A stretch of 64,000 bases of DNA from Heracleum sosnowskyi (taxonomy: Eukaryota; Streptophyta; Magnoliopsida; Apiales; Apiaceae), in NCBI GenBank assembly GCA_030848705.1, contig CM061238.1:57575133-57639132 (forward strand). Direction: 5' to 3'. The notes below the pieces were generated by a model, which was not told where the DNA came from, searched no databases, and saw only the letters and a list, made by a program, of their open reading frames with translations. Below, piece by piece: positions 44,677-57,209 of this stretch (its first letter is position 1; every line of letters starts with the position of its first letter). A program made the position numbers and the translations under genes.

Positions 44677-46288
44677 ATGATTTAGTAACTAATGACTGTG
44701 CTTATAGGTATATATTATATAGTATTAGGAATAATTGTGCGAAGAAGACAATATTGGTCGAAATACGTGGATTTTGGTCGGCGGGGGCCTCATGGACCGA
44801 TTTACAGGATAAGCATCCTAAATTCCCAAAGGTGGTTTTGGAAAACTTTCATGTATGTTATATACACACTAGCTTCTTTTACGTATTTTTCTATGATGAG
44901 TGTTTGTGGTACATTTTTTTTTGGTAAATTTTTTTTGTGTTAATAGCTAAGTCCAAACAATTCTAATTTTGATGGACGAGTAGAAATATAAATTGACATG
45001 TCCAGAAAAGTAAAGAAAAGAACAAGGACACAATCAATTTTGGTGATGCGAAAAACCCCTTGTAAAAGGTTAAAAACCGCTGGTGGGTACGTCCCAGCCA
45101 AATGATCCACTAGAATATCTTGAATAATGGTTATAAGTGAGAAAAAATGCAATACAAGTACAAAATAGCCGATCTGTCTAGTACAGTTTATACCCGTCAG
45201 ACGGGTGTAGTAGATATGTATGAAGAATGTAGTAGATGTGGATGTAGATAGGAATTAAGTTGCCCCTGATTATCACCAACTTCAGGTGTATTTGTAGTTG
45301 ATGTATCTTCATTTCCCAGTTGCTATTCTTTAGGTACAAGTAATATGCACGTGGCTAATTTGTAGGAGTGGTTGCTATTTTATCTCCTGATTTTCAGGAC
45401 AGTTGGCCGACGAGTAAACTTGGTCTTCAGCTATTCCGCACATGTCAATGTCTTTTCTAGTCATCAAGTGTAATTCAGTTCCTATATGACTAGGTCAATG
45501 TAGGACTTAGTTAATTTGAACGTTTTAAGTAATATAGAATCAGTTTGTAGCTATATATAGTTGTTTGTTGTATATATCTTTGTGTCAAAAAATGGTAGGA
45601 AGAATGAGTTCTTTTTGCCAAAAAAGAGTCTTTGGGTGAAGTTGGAGCTTATCTTCGCGACAAATGGAATAGTGAAGGTATTGTTCTTCTTGTATATGAC
45701 TATTCTTTGTCTTTTTCTTGTCATAGACAATGTGTTTGACAATTCACATGATCTACGTATACATCCCTTTTGCATGCTATTCGTCGTAGTCAACTCATTT
45801 GGTAAATTGTGTAAGTCGTTTATGTATGTCATCGACTTGTTGTTTGTAGTGTCCTGATCAGTTGTAGTTGTAATGTCGTTTATTTCTTAAATGTGCTGAC
45901 ACCTAGTGCAACTGGTCTGGTTCACAAATGACTAACACATATCAAAACCTCTATGTCTTCAATACGATACAATTGATAATTCCTTTGCCGTCTTGGTTTC
46001 TTCATTATAAAATCACGAAAATCCTTTGGTACCAACTCTGTATCATTCAAATACTTATGTAGTCTGGAAAGTCTTGATTCTTTATTTGTCACTAAGGCCT
46101 GAACATATTAATGAACTGCTTTCTGTGACCTGTTTACGAACTTCAAGAATACACACCATATTTTGATTTCTTGAGTTTACCATGTCTTCTGTTCTTTTGG
46201 ATTCCCGTGCTTTAGTTAATATTATTGTATGTCTTTTTCCTGTGTTGAGTTGTAGTTACCTCTGTTACATATTATGTTACATTATGCT
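44677..46288. other. Unassigned sequence
   Basis: I see no recognised element or gene. Short frames on either strand (up to about 98 codons) have no family features. A plus-strand stretch near 44745-44850 reads IRGFWSAGASWTDLQDKH and then a possible GTATGT donor, and a minus-strand exon-like stretch is listed separately. This may be host intergenic DNA or an old decayed element. Confidence 0.4.
45927..46110 (-). other. Exon-like open stretch of unknown identity
   Basis: On the minus strand a frame of about 60 codons follows TATGTTCAG and reads RLSRLHKYLNDTELVP, then KDFRDFIMKKPRRQRNYQL, then YRIEDIEVL. The composition looks coding (basic, amphipathic, no low complexity). It has no ATG of its own and ends at a TGA. 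It could be an exon fragment of a host or transposon gene. Confidence 0.3.
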
Positions 46289-46404
46289 TTAACGAGAAAC
46301 AAAGCCAGACTGGTTGCTAAAGGTTACTCTCAAGAAGAGGGTATAGATTATGATGAAACCTATGCACTAGTAGCAAGACTTGAGACTATCAGGATTATAA
46401 TTAG
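46289..46404 (+). pseudogene. Copia reverse transcriptase fragment
   Basis: About 38 codons read RNKARLVAKGYSQEEG and then DYDETYALVARLETIRI, close to the same segment of copia-A and copia-D RT but in plus orientation and alone. It ends immediately before the copia-G LTR piece. Confidence 0.8.
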
Positions 46405-46794
46405 AAAACTATTTTCCTCTCTATATAAACTCTAAAAGAGGGCTGATTTTAATGATGAAAAAAACGTTTTTATATTAAAAATCCTAGCAGCTTATGAGAG
46501 CAAGTAAAGAGAGAGAGAAACAAGCAGTTTTCGGGTGCTAGTACACATCAATCCTTCAAGAAAAGCGTTCGTGTGGATAACGTAGAGTGTAGATAGCGAG
46601 AGAGGGATACATGTTGATTGAACAAGCTTTGGATATCCATTAATCTTCCATTAATGAACTGTTAAAGCTTCTTAAGGTATTTGTTCTTAATCTCCGAATT
46701 AAATCTTTTGTTTTCGCATGAATCCTGCGGATGGGTTTCGAATTTTGATTTATTTTTACGTTTTCTGTTGCGTTTATGTGCTCGAAACCCTTCA
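46405..46794 (+). mobile_element. 5' LTR of copia-G (left end unclear)
   Basis: It ends ...CCCTTCA just before the primer-binding site. A CTATATAAA box is at 46424-46432, bracketed by CCTCT and AGAGG. I cannot find a clear TG start; the U3 may be truncated at the RT fragment. Confidence 0.65.
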
Positions 46795-46795
46795 A

Positions 46796-46807
46796 TGGTA
46801 TCAGAGC
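46796..46807 (+). other. Primer-binding site of copia-G
   Basis: TGGTATCAGAGC starts one base after the LTR end. Confidence 0.9.
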
Positions 46808-48548
46808 TACTTGCGAAACGTTTTAATTCGGTTGTGTGTTTAACAGTTTTCGATATATATGCATATTTGCGATCTACCATGTTTTTGTGTTGATTTATAT
46901 ATATGTATGTATATGTTTTTGAATATATGATATTCATGAGGATTTGATAATCATGAGATGATTGTTTATATTGTTGTATGTATATGATACATATTAAATC
47001 GAATTATGAGAATCGTATTCGATACGATTTCTGAATACGATGCGCAGATTTAGTGAAATTTGCATACTGTGTCCGAATTTCGCCAAAAATACCTTTTCGG
47101 AAAGGGAAACGGGCGTCTGTAAACAGCGATTTACTGTTTTCAGAATTCTGATTTTGATTTTCTGATTTACACTTTATTTGATTTCTATGATTGGATCATG
47201 AGAAATATGATATGGTATGATATGTTAATGCAATATGAGATGTTCTTAATTTTTATATGAGCATGGTGATTGGTTATGGCCTAAAGACCCATAGATAGTG
47301 GTTTTGTTTTAATGGTTTGGTTTCTAAATACGACTTGCATGTCGTTATTCCTTGTAATGTTTAAATCTCGAATGTAACTCGAGTTCTACTTGTAAGTTCA
47401 GTAGGATAGGTTGTTTTATTTATGTAATATAGATGAAGACATCCAAGATGGAGAACCAAGGAAGCATTACAAGGAGGCAAGCAAGGAGGCAAGTTAAAGC
47501 TTGAAGACTTGTAACATTGTATTGTATTTTGATACCACCATAGATTGACCTTGATTTTTCCATTAGCTTGGAAAGATCACTTAGGTTGGGCCATAACCAA
47601 ACACGTTTACTTTACGCACTTTACATATATGATGCATGTGATGATGATATGTATGCGTAGATAATGATGCATGCTTTAATTAGATTAAACATGTATGTAT
47701 TAGATACGTCACCCATGCCATGTTTGCTAAACAAGATAAAATCTGTAACGATTCAAGATTTTAAAATTGAACAAAACGAACATGAGATTCCTGTGTTTAT
47801 GAAACACGGAAATAAGTATGAATTTTCAATTTTTTGATATGGGCGATTTTGACAAAAATACAAGCAGCACTTGTAAGGAAGGCGGGTTTTAAGTGAGACC
47901 AGTGTGACTCCTCCGTTGGACTGGAAATCAAACCATTGATGAATTTTGAATTGAAGTATTTAGTTCAAGGAAAAATTGGGAATCTCTTGATTATGGGATC
48001 ATGGTCTTTTTAATAATAAAATCCCTAAAGTTAAAATATTAAGTCGATTAGATGCCTTCCAATGGGCAACACTCGTCAAGACCTAGATCGAGAAAGAGTG
48101 GGTTCGCCAAAGCGAAGCACTCCTATCTATCGTGGTAAGACGCGATGAAGTAAATGTGATACTTAACTGTTAGACCATTGGGTTAGACTTAACTAAGTTA
48201 CCACAATAGGATTGTGAACTTAGAGGCATGGAGCTTGGTATGATTTATTAGATAAATGTGAACAAATGTTGTTCTACCAAACTTTCCAAGAGTTATATAT
48301 GATATAATTGACAAGAGTTGTCTACCTAAATAAATCATGTTTTGGGAGTAAAGCCAAAGCTGACCTTAAGCATGACGAAATATGGATCTTGGCTCACTAG
48401 AAAGATTTAAGAGAAATACTTTCTGAATTAATAGTTAGGGCTATTTATTTGATAAAAATAGTGGGAGGTATATAATGATATACCATAATCACTTAAACAT
48501 AATAATTAATAAATTTGCAACCTAGATTAATTTTATGCACTTTAATAT
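46808..48548 (+). other. Leader of copia-G
   Basis: About 1.7 kb of noncoding sequence lies between the primer-binding site and the gag start. It contains a TGTAACGATTCAAGATTTT segment at about 47746 that resembles the start of L. No ORF of note. Confidence 0.6.
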
Positions 48549-49440
48549 TGTAGCTATCAAATGACAAATAACACAAACAACTTCTCTATGCGATCAGTCC
48601 TTGAGAAGGACAAGCTGACAGGAACAAATTTCCTCGACTGATATAGGAGCTTGAGGATCGTCCTCAGGCACCACGATGTTAGTCAAATTCTTCCCTTACC
48701 TTTTAGCTGAGAATGTAACATGTGCCGAACATAATGCTTATTGGAAGCAAATTGATGATTCGACTACTGATGTTTCATGTCTCATGCGTGCAACTATGAG
48801 TGTTGAGCTTAAGAAACAATATGAGCATATGGATTCTTATGAGATATTTGAGCACCTTAAAAGATGTTTGAGGAAAAGGCTCGTCAAAAGGGATTTGACA
48901 ATAACAAGACACCATACACCTACAAGTAGGGAACGTGAGATTCGGTTGGACCAGATGTTCTAAAGATGATAGGGTATAATGAGTACCTTGATTATTATTT
49001 ATTTTGGGTTTCAAGATTGGTCTAGAGACTCGGAATGATTTGATCATACAAATCTTTGAACAATAACTATTCTCAATTAGTTAGTGAACAAGGAAATAAA
49101 TGAGATAGACATAGCACCCACTAAGTTGTGAAGCACGTTGAGAACTGCTGTAAGCAACATGATAAATGCATGGACTACTCCCATAATGATGGTGAATGTA
49201 GGAATGTGAATGGGAAAGGAAAATGGAATGGAAAGAAGAAGATTTGATCTAATTCTATAGCCATATTAAACTCCAATCCCGAAGAGGTTTTGTCGCCTAA
49301 AGGAGGTGTTGCTAATTAAAGAAGACGATTGTCGCTTCTGTGGAAAACCGAAAGACTGGAAGTTAAACTGTCATGCTTATTTGGAAGATCTAAGAAGAAG
49401 ACCGGTGAGGGTCAAGCTTCAGGTTTCGGGTTAGAATTGG
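48549..49440 (+). pseudogene. gag: Copia-G gag (decayed)
   Basis: Starts MTNNTNNFSMRSVLEKDKL; a TGA replaces a Trp codon soon after (FLD*YRSLRIVL). It continues with SCLMRATMSVELKKQYEHMD and YEIFEHLKRCL, then further stops. A zinc-knuckle remnant CRFCGKPKDWKLNC is near 49330. This is the capsid pattern of TNT1-94-like copia elements, a lineage different from A-F. Confidence 0.8.
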
Positions 49441-51663
49441 AGCAAAAGTTGTTGCTCTAGTTAAAGTAACTCGTTACTTAATTCTGCCTATAAGGCTAAG
49501 TTTAGAACTTGATAATTGTAACTACGTGCCTCTAAGAGTAGAGACATTATATTGATTTCTTGTATGGACAAGAAAGGTTTTTCATTTTAATTGGATATAT
49601 AACAATTGTTGTTTATTACATTTCAATGAAAAGGTTAATGATGTTGCACAATTAGTTAACAATTTATATGTTCTAAAATGACTCAAATCAAACATTACCT
49701 TTGGCACTGTAATTAAGGCCATATTATAAGAAATGCATTTCCAATTTACATACTGATGGATGATTGGATAAGTTTGATTATGAATCATACGAAGAATGCG
49801 AATCTTGGTTTATTTGGTAAAAAGACAAAAGGCCCCTTTTACTAGAAATGGTGAAAGGGTCATCGAACGATTATGACTTATACATGGTGATGTATGTGGT
49901 CATATACGTACGATGGCAGAACGTAGGTTTTACTACTTTATAGCGGTAACTTATGATTTCAGTAGATACGAATATGGATATCTTTTGAAGAACAAATTCG
50001 AATCTTTTGAAAAGTTCAAAGAATATTAAGCTGAAGTAGAAAAGGTTCAAAGAAAGGGGTTTCTAAGAACTAAAATCACACTTTGTTGGACATAGTGCGA
50101 TGGATGATGAGTCAAGAGGATCTTCCAATAAGTTTCTGGGGTTATACCCTAGAGACAAGTGCATATACACTAAACCGTGTTCCTACTAAAATGGTTCAGG
50201 AGACACCATATAAGATGTGGACTGAGAAAAGTTATAGCATGTCATTTATGAAAATTAGGGGATGCAAAGCGTTTGTGAAACGTTTAAGCTATGACAAGCT
50301 AGGACCAAAATCAGATAAATGTAATTTTGTGGGATACCAAATTAAAACAAAAGGGGTCTTACTTCTTTAATCCTCCAGAGAACAAAGTTTTTGTTGCTCG
50401 GACTTCTGTATTTCTTGAGAGAGAATTTCTTTCTAAAAGAAATACTGGGAGGAAAATAGATCTCGATGAGGATCGAGAACCACGAGATAACATTGAACCG
50501 AAGTTGGAACAAGAGCAGAATGTGCAAGAAAATGTTAATGACAATACTGCTGAAGAAACACAGATTGTTCGTAGGTCTGGTAGGATTCACCATGAGTCCG
50601 AGAGATATTATGAATTTCTCTTGACTCAGGATGGTGATGTAATGCTTGTGAATAATGATAATGAGCCTCTAACCCACCAAGACGCTATGAAAATTCCAAG
50701 AGCTAAAAGTTGGCAGGAGGCCATGAAATCTAAGATGGATTCCATGTATGAAAAACCAAGTATGGACTTTGGTTGATCCACCTATAGGGGTAAAACCTAT
50801 AAGGTGCAAGTGCGTTTTCAAGAAGAAAACTGACATGGATAGTAATGTATAGACCTATAAGGCACGACTGGTGGCAAAAGGTTTCAAGTAAATTCATGGT
50901 ATTGACTATGATGAAACTTTCTCACCAGTGGCAATGGTCAAGTCCATCGGGATTTTGCTTACTTACTATGACTACGAAATCTGGCAAATGGATGTCAAGA
51001 CTACTTTCTGGAATGGGAGCGTTGAAAAGGTTGTGTACATGACACTACCTGAAGGTTTTATAGATCCAAGTTTTTGCTAGCATAGTTTATAAGATAAGTC
51101 GATCCATTTATGGATTAAAGTAAGCCTCGAGGAGATGGAATATACGTTTTTGATGAAACAGTCAAATAGTTTGGCTCTATTCAAAATGAAGATGAACCAT
51201 GTGTTTACAAGAAGGTTAGTGGGAGCCATTTGGCATTTCTAGTATCATATGTAGATGATATATTATAAATAAGGAATGACATACTTTCTCAACAGACTGT
51301 TAAGACTTGGTAAAGAAATAGTTTCTTGATGAAAGACTTAGGAGATGTGTCCTATATCTTAGGGATCAGGATCTATAGAGATAGATCACGAAGATTATTC
51401 GGCTTAAGTCAGAGTACATACATTGACAATGTATTGCACCAATTAGGGATGCAAAGAGGCTAAAATGGAAATGTTCCCATGTCTATGAGATAGTGATCTC
51501 AAAATAAATGGTCTAAAATCATTGGATGATATGGACCACATTAGTATAGTTCTATATGCTTCGGAAATTGGTTTCATAATGTATGTGATGATATGTACTC
51601 GTCATGATGTCTCATATGCTTTATGCATGACGAGCAGGTACCAGTCTAATCCAAGTGATGGTC
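49441..51663 (+). pseudogene. pol: Copia-G pol (decayed, interrupted by copia-D)
   Basis: Readable pieces in order: KAPFTRNGERV and HGDVCGH (integrase N-terminal part and first Asp), then FEKFKEY followed directly by LDIVRWMMSQEDLPISFWGY, so the stretch with the second catalytic Asp and Glu is deleted near 50040. Next come ETPYKMW, GCKAFVKRLSYDKLGPKS, a linker ending QIVRRSGRI, and the RT pieces VAKGFK*IHGIDYDETFSP, YYDYEIWQMDVKTTFW and YVDD near 51251, then GDVSYILGIRI and SRYQSNPSDGH. Many stops and shifts are present. The frame resumes beyond copia-D at 63459. Confidence 0.85.
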
Positions 51664-51668
51664 ACTTG
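51664..51668. repeat. Target site duplication of copia-D, left copy
   Basis: ACTTG, identical to 63454-63458. Confidence 0.95.
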
Positions 51669-52214
51669 TGTTGCCCAGTAAATAACAATTGTAGAAGGGG
51701 GTTGAATACAGTTGTGTAAGATTCTCGACTAAGTAAGATATATATATTTCAAATATGAAAGAACAATAACAGCTTTATTAAATCTGATATAAAACTGTTA
51801 CAAACTCTCTCAAGAAATTCTGATGTTCTTGAGAGCTGCTAGGTTACACAAATACTTAAATGTATGATCGTTCAATGTTGTGTCTTAAAACGAAACCTAA
51901 ACTGTGTTTATATACTTCACACAGCTTCTCTATCAATAACAAGATAAGTCCTAATCAATTACAAAGATTGAAACATATCCTTAATCGATAGCTACATTCT
52001 ACAAACCAGGAACCGACAAAATAAACTTCCATGTTTAACTAGACTCCAAATATAACTCGAAGTAGGAATCCTGATCAGCTTCCAGTCCTGATGATCAAAC
52101 CTGATCCCAGTCCTGATATGCATCTTGATCCTGACGACCATGCAATCCTGATGACGTCAGTAATCCTGATCAGTAGAGTCTAGCTCCTGACGATCATTGA
52201 ATTCTGATCTAACA
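51669..52214 (-). mobile_element. 3' LTR of copia-D (546 bp)
   Basis: TGTTAGATC...GCCCAACA-type ends in element sense. The U5 hairpin is at 51686-51714 (one arm with a G:U-type change). The TATATA box near 51911 lies between CTGTGT and ACACAG. About eight CCTGAT/CCTGAC words lie in the outer 150 bp. Confidence 0.95.
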
Positions 52215-52228
52215 ATCTCCCCCAATCT
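52215..52228 (-). other. Polypurine tract of copia-D
   Basis: Reading minus, TTGGGGGAGAT directly precedes TGTTAG of the 3' LTR. Confidence 0.9.
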
Positions 52229-52324
52229 CATACTTTGTGAAATAAAGTATAGATTCCTAAGATTCAATGATGTCAAAAACATATATACAAAATGTACAAG
52301 TATCGTCAGAAACAACTTATCTGT

Positions 52325-55300
52325 TTAAATTCTTTGATAGAACAGATTCATCTTCAAGAAGTTGGATAACAAATTTTCTTCTTTTTCTTCAAGAATTTGA
52401 ATCAGTCTTTCCTTAAGACTTCTGAGTTCTTCATCTTCCTCATTAATCTGGTAGATAGCTGCTCTGAGATTCAATATGGAGTTTCTCTGAAGACTATGCT
52501 CTTCAAGCAAAATATAAGCAATTTCCTTCCCATCAGGAAGAGTAAGTTGAGTCATGCCAAAAGTTACTTCTTTAACAGCAGTACCCCTTTGCATTTCCAT
52601 ATCCAGTCTTCTTCTTATTGTTGACAAAATCATGTCACTCCATACTTTGCATATTTGATTCTTCGATCTCAAAAGATAATGAACATATTTTAGTTCCTGT
52701 GTAGTTTTCATCAGCAGATCTTGAATAGATAGAATCTTCACACTACCATCTTTCATGAAGTACAGAAGCTTTTCTTTCTTGTCAAAACCATCATGACAAT
52801 CTATAACTATATCAACAGCTAGTAAATTGTTCAGGTTTTCAGAAGTTAAAGTACCTCCAATTTCAGTCAAGGAGTATGGATCAACATATGACATATTCAG
52901 ATATTCAGCATCCTTGTGTCCAATACCTCCTCTTGAATTACTTGTCAATTGCTTCAGATTTGAAAACATCTTTAACCAGAGTGCTTTTGATCTAACCATA
53001 TCAGATAAATCAACAACACTTGAAGCACTTGTAATAATTCCTCCAGTCTGAAAATTGATAGGTGTATCACACCTCAGTGTACTTATGTGTTTCCACTTCT
53101 TATCTTTTTCCTTTTCAAAGGCATAGCTTCTTTCCAGTAAAGATTCTTGTCTGCTTGGGTTCCTCCAGTTTCTTTCATTTGAACATTTAAGCCTTTGTTT
53201 ATAGAGATTGAAATCTCTATTTGTTCTTCTTGTGATTTCTCTTCTTCATCTACTTCTTTGTTGTGAAAATCAACCACAGTAGATAAGATCATGAAATCAA
53301 TCTCTTGCAGAATTTCAGAATCATCAGGATCTTGAATACTATCAGGAACAACATCAGGATTAGATTCTTCAATTTGATTTGTATTGCAGAGAGTTGATTT
53401 TCTTGATTTTCTTCTCAATTCAAGTTCTTCTTCGACATTTCCATCATCACCAAAAGTAGATCTGTCAGGAACTACTAGAGTTTGAATAGGTTCAGGAATT
53501 TCTTCAATTCTTAACCCTCTAGACCTTGTCTGTCTAGGTACTGTTTGAGTTGAAGAACCTCTTCTACTTCTTCTAGCACGTCTCCTACTACCTCTAGTAG
53601 AAGCATAATAGCTTTCCATTATCTCTTTTTGTTGTCTCAAGAATTCTTCACTTGAGAGATCTGGATATTCTTTACTTGCTGTAGAGAGTGCTTTTCTGGC
53701 AAATAATTGTTGAACTCTTTTATCAATATGATAAAGAGTAACAATTCTACCATCCTTTGTAGTAAACTTCTGAAATAAATTTGATGCATCTTCAGGATTA
53801 TTAATAAAAATATCTTCATCACCTTCAGGAATTGTAGCAAGAGTATGTCCATGACCAGGTGTCAGGATTTGTTCTTCCGTCAGGATCTGAGATTGCACCA
53901 ACGTTCTTACTGTCTTTACTCCAGAATCAGAAACATGAGTTGACTGCGTTGTTTGACTTTGAGAAGTTTGAATTATAGACTTCAAAACAGCAGCATCAGA
54001 GGTTTCTCCTTGTATCGCTTTGTCACTACCGTCATCTCCAGTATCATCATCATTATTCCTTAATACTAGATCAGGTGTGCATTTTGTCTGACTAACCTTC
54101 TCCCCCTTTTTGACATCAGGATTTGACAATAAATTCAAAATTAAGGAAAGAGAGGCTTGAATGTCAGTTACCTTAGTATCCAGAGAATCAATCATTCTGT
54201 TGATGGAGGTTTGTTCAGAAATGACAGATTTCACTTGGGATTCTACTACCCTTAGCTGAAAAGCAGTAGGCACCTTTGTAAAACTTTGAGAAATATCATT
54301 CCTCACCAACTCAGTTGAGTTCTTGATAGAATGAATCTCACTTTTTAGGCTTTTGGATAACATAGTTGTAGCCTTCAGATGATTCTTCAAGTCTTGATTC
54401 TCTATAGATTTCACTGCATCATAAGCATGTTCCAAAGCAGAAGAATAACTTACAGATTCAGCAGATCTGTACCATGAATTGTTCCATTCATTTTGTCTAA
54501 GTGCCTGAACAGGATTAAAGGAAGGAATAGAAAAATCTTGTCTCTTATCTTTCCCAGTGGAAGCTTTGCCAGCCATATATGTACTTGATGAACCAAAATT
54601 AGTTCCAAGACTAACTTTGAGTGCTGTAGCAAGCTGTTCCTTCTCTTTTCGATTCTCATCATTATCACTATCATCAGAGTCATCATCATCAGTAGTATGA
54701 GTAACATCAGGATCAGGAATAGCTATATCTTTCATTTTATCCTGTGAATCTGTGATAGGATAATCCATTGGTCTTGAGCGAAGTGGCTGTATCAGGATAG
54801 GCTCAGCATCAGGAGCACCACTAGCGTCATGATGAACACCGTCAGGATTTGATATGCTTGCATCAATATTAGATACCAATGGTTCTTGTGGAGCTTGAGG
54901 TTCAGAAGCTGCTTCAACACTTTGAGTCAAAGGTTCTTGTGTGCTTCCCTCATTGACAGTGTCCTCGACCAATCTTTAAACTTCATCTGCACCAGAAATC
55001 CCTTGAGCTGTGTCAGGAAATTTCTCAAAAACTGTAGCTTGGCCTGCATCTTCACTTTGAGAAGATGGTTCTTGTGTAACCATTCCACTAGCTAAGCCTT
55101 CACCCAAACTTTGATTGAGTGGTTCTTGTGTGGCTGGATCATCAGAAAGAGCTGCTGAACCACTTTGAGGTTCAGGTTCTTGTGGGCTTGATCCTTTCAG
55201 TTTCTTCTGTCTCTGATAGACTAACTCTTCTGCCTTCCTTAGTTTTTCCATTGGATGTTTTATCCCAAGATTGGAAGCAGCAACACCATACTTCTCCCAT

Positions 55301-56711
55301 GAAATATCAACATGTCGTTTTGTTGGAGTGCTGGAGAGTCTGAAATAGTAACCACTTGACTTGGTGCAGCATCAGGAATACTAACATCAGGATTTTCTTG
55401 AGCAGTAGAAACTGATTGCTCATTCAGAATAGAAGTGTCCTGTACATCAGTATCCTGCTTCTTTTCTAAAGGAATTTGATACCTGCCCTTAGTTAATCTT
55501 CTTTTCTTCTGTGGTGTAAACAATGGAACCACAGCTGCAGTAGCAGTATCAACAACTTCCTTATTCACATTCATCACAGAGGATATAGGTAAGTCATCCT
55601 CTGAATCAGTCTCATCCCTGAGAACTAATTTTCTTTTAACAGAAACAACCTCAACACCTTTTGCAGCTTTCTTCACCAGGACCCCTTTTACACCCCCTTG
55701 TAACTTCTTTTTAGTGAGTGGTGTAGAGGAAAAATCCTTTGAACCTGATTGCCTTCCTGACACATCAGTTCTAGCTGACTTCTTTGATTTTTCAACTAAA
55801 GTCTTTTGAGAGACAATAGAGGTGGTTGTTGACTGTTTATTCTGTTTTGGAGACATGCTTGGGTTAGGAACAAGGTGTGATTGGCCTTGTCCCATAACAT
55901 TAGAAATTAAACCATAACGAGTAGGCATTTTCCTATGTAAGAAAAACCTAACCTCATCAGGAATAAAAGCATTGCCTATAAAACTGTTTGCCTTATCACT
56001 GTTGACTAAGGACTTAATATTATTCTCAGTAATTCTACAGATAGGTAGAACTACATCATTCTCAAAAACAACATTAGGACACAAGTGATTAAATATCAAC
56101 TGTAAAAATCTAAGAAAACAGACAAAACCTAACTTATTTGATTTCCTATCACTTAAAGCTTTTAAGATAAACGACCCATAATCAAACACTGCAGAATGGA
56201 TAAGAGAGTACCCAATTTTAAGAGATCCTGATGGAAGAGCATCAAAATTTGATGTCTTGTTCAGGAAACAGCGGCTGATCGTATCAAAGAAGAAATTCCA
56301 TTCCTTCTTAAGCTTTGTCCTAAAGAGATTGCCTTATCTCTTTACTTCACCATTTTAGCCCAACTTTGTAACAAACTCAAAGAGAGTAGTGTCCGAAACA
56401 TTATCAGAAATAGCATCACCAAGAATAGGTAAATGCAGGGCTTAAAAGTAACTGAGTCCGAAACTCATCAAGATGGTGTCAGAATACCCTTTGTCAAAAG
56501 TAACTGAGTTCCACACCTGCATTACAGACTTAAAAGAAACACTTGCAGGTTCTGTTAAAGCAAACTTCAATGGGCTTGAAGCTAGAAAATCTTGAATTAT
56601 ATGAAACTCATTGGGTAAATCTTGATGATTTAGAATAGCCACAAAATTATTAGTGGCAAAAGTAACACCACTAATCACTGTTTGTTTGTTCATGAATGAT
56701 GAAGACGCCAT
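52325..56711 (-). pseudogene. aORF of copia-D (broken), about 1,450 codons
   Basis: Starts MASSSFMNKQTVISG at 56711. Segments in order: N-terminal globular part (56711-56442), a damaged stretch, then an open frame with FDYGSFILKALSDRKSNK and GFVCFLRFLQLIFNHLCP (to 55260), a Ser/Lys-rich linker, a repeated QEPL-S-Q-S linker (55251-54976), a TAA at about 54974, a long acidic to coiled region (54972-53083) and, after a one-base shift near 53100, a C-terminal block to 52325 ending in a Glu-rich coil. At least four lesions are present. The N-terminal globular domain, low-complexity middle and ordered C-terminus follow the plan seen in A (N part) and B (C part). No signal peptide or membrane anchor is apparent. 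Family words are frequent and used in two codon phases (as NPDG/DPDD and as ILT/ILQ). Confidence 0.8.
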
Positions 56712-57209
56712 TATAATTCTTAAAAATCTTGAGAATTGATGTTTGAAAATAGTTAGGGTTCGTAAGCACAGAGAGAGATAGAAAATCGAAAAACTGATGA
56801 TGAGAGAGTAATTAATGATTTAGAATAAGTAAAAGTATTTTGTTAGAACAAAACTTTACTCTCAATAACAGGTGGCAAGATATGATTTGTGCACAAATAA
56901 TTAGTGGACAGATTACGTGTGTAATTTAAATGAAACTGCACCGCTTTTTATATGTACGTATATGTATATCTATAACAGTGCAACACACGCGCTCATACAG
57001 TAGTCCTACTAAAACTCAACCGTCCATCAGCAGATACTGACGAAAAATTAGGCACAAATTAAGCAATGAAATACTGACCTGAACATTAGGATTGACCAGT
57101 TGACTTCCTGTCAGGATTGGGTCCTATCAGGAATAGATCAAAAATACATACCTTTCTGCATAACCATCAGGATTTGACAGTTATCAGGATTTCCTCTCTG
57201 TAGCTTTCC
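56712..57209 (-). promoter_or_regulatory. Spacer between pol and aORF of copia-D: candidate internal promoter
   Basis: Reading minus: four ATCAGGA/GTCAGGA words (57184, 57167, 57127, 57111), then TATAAAAA at 56946-56953, then a leader of about 235 nt with a CTCTCTCTGTG tract and a telo-box-like AACCCTAA about 50 nt before the ATG. This parallels the copia-A spacer with a different word. Promoter function is inferred. Confidence 0.5.

Noticed and set aside
45551..45857. Opposed frames of 93 and 98 codons
   Set aside because: They overlap almost fully on opposite strands with no family signal; chance frames in AT-rich DNA.
46796..46807. TGGTATCAGAGC sites read as tRNA gene pieces
   Set aside because: They are primer-binding sites next to LTR ends; no tRNA cloverleaf is present anywhere in the window.
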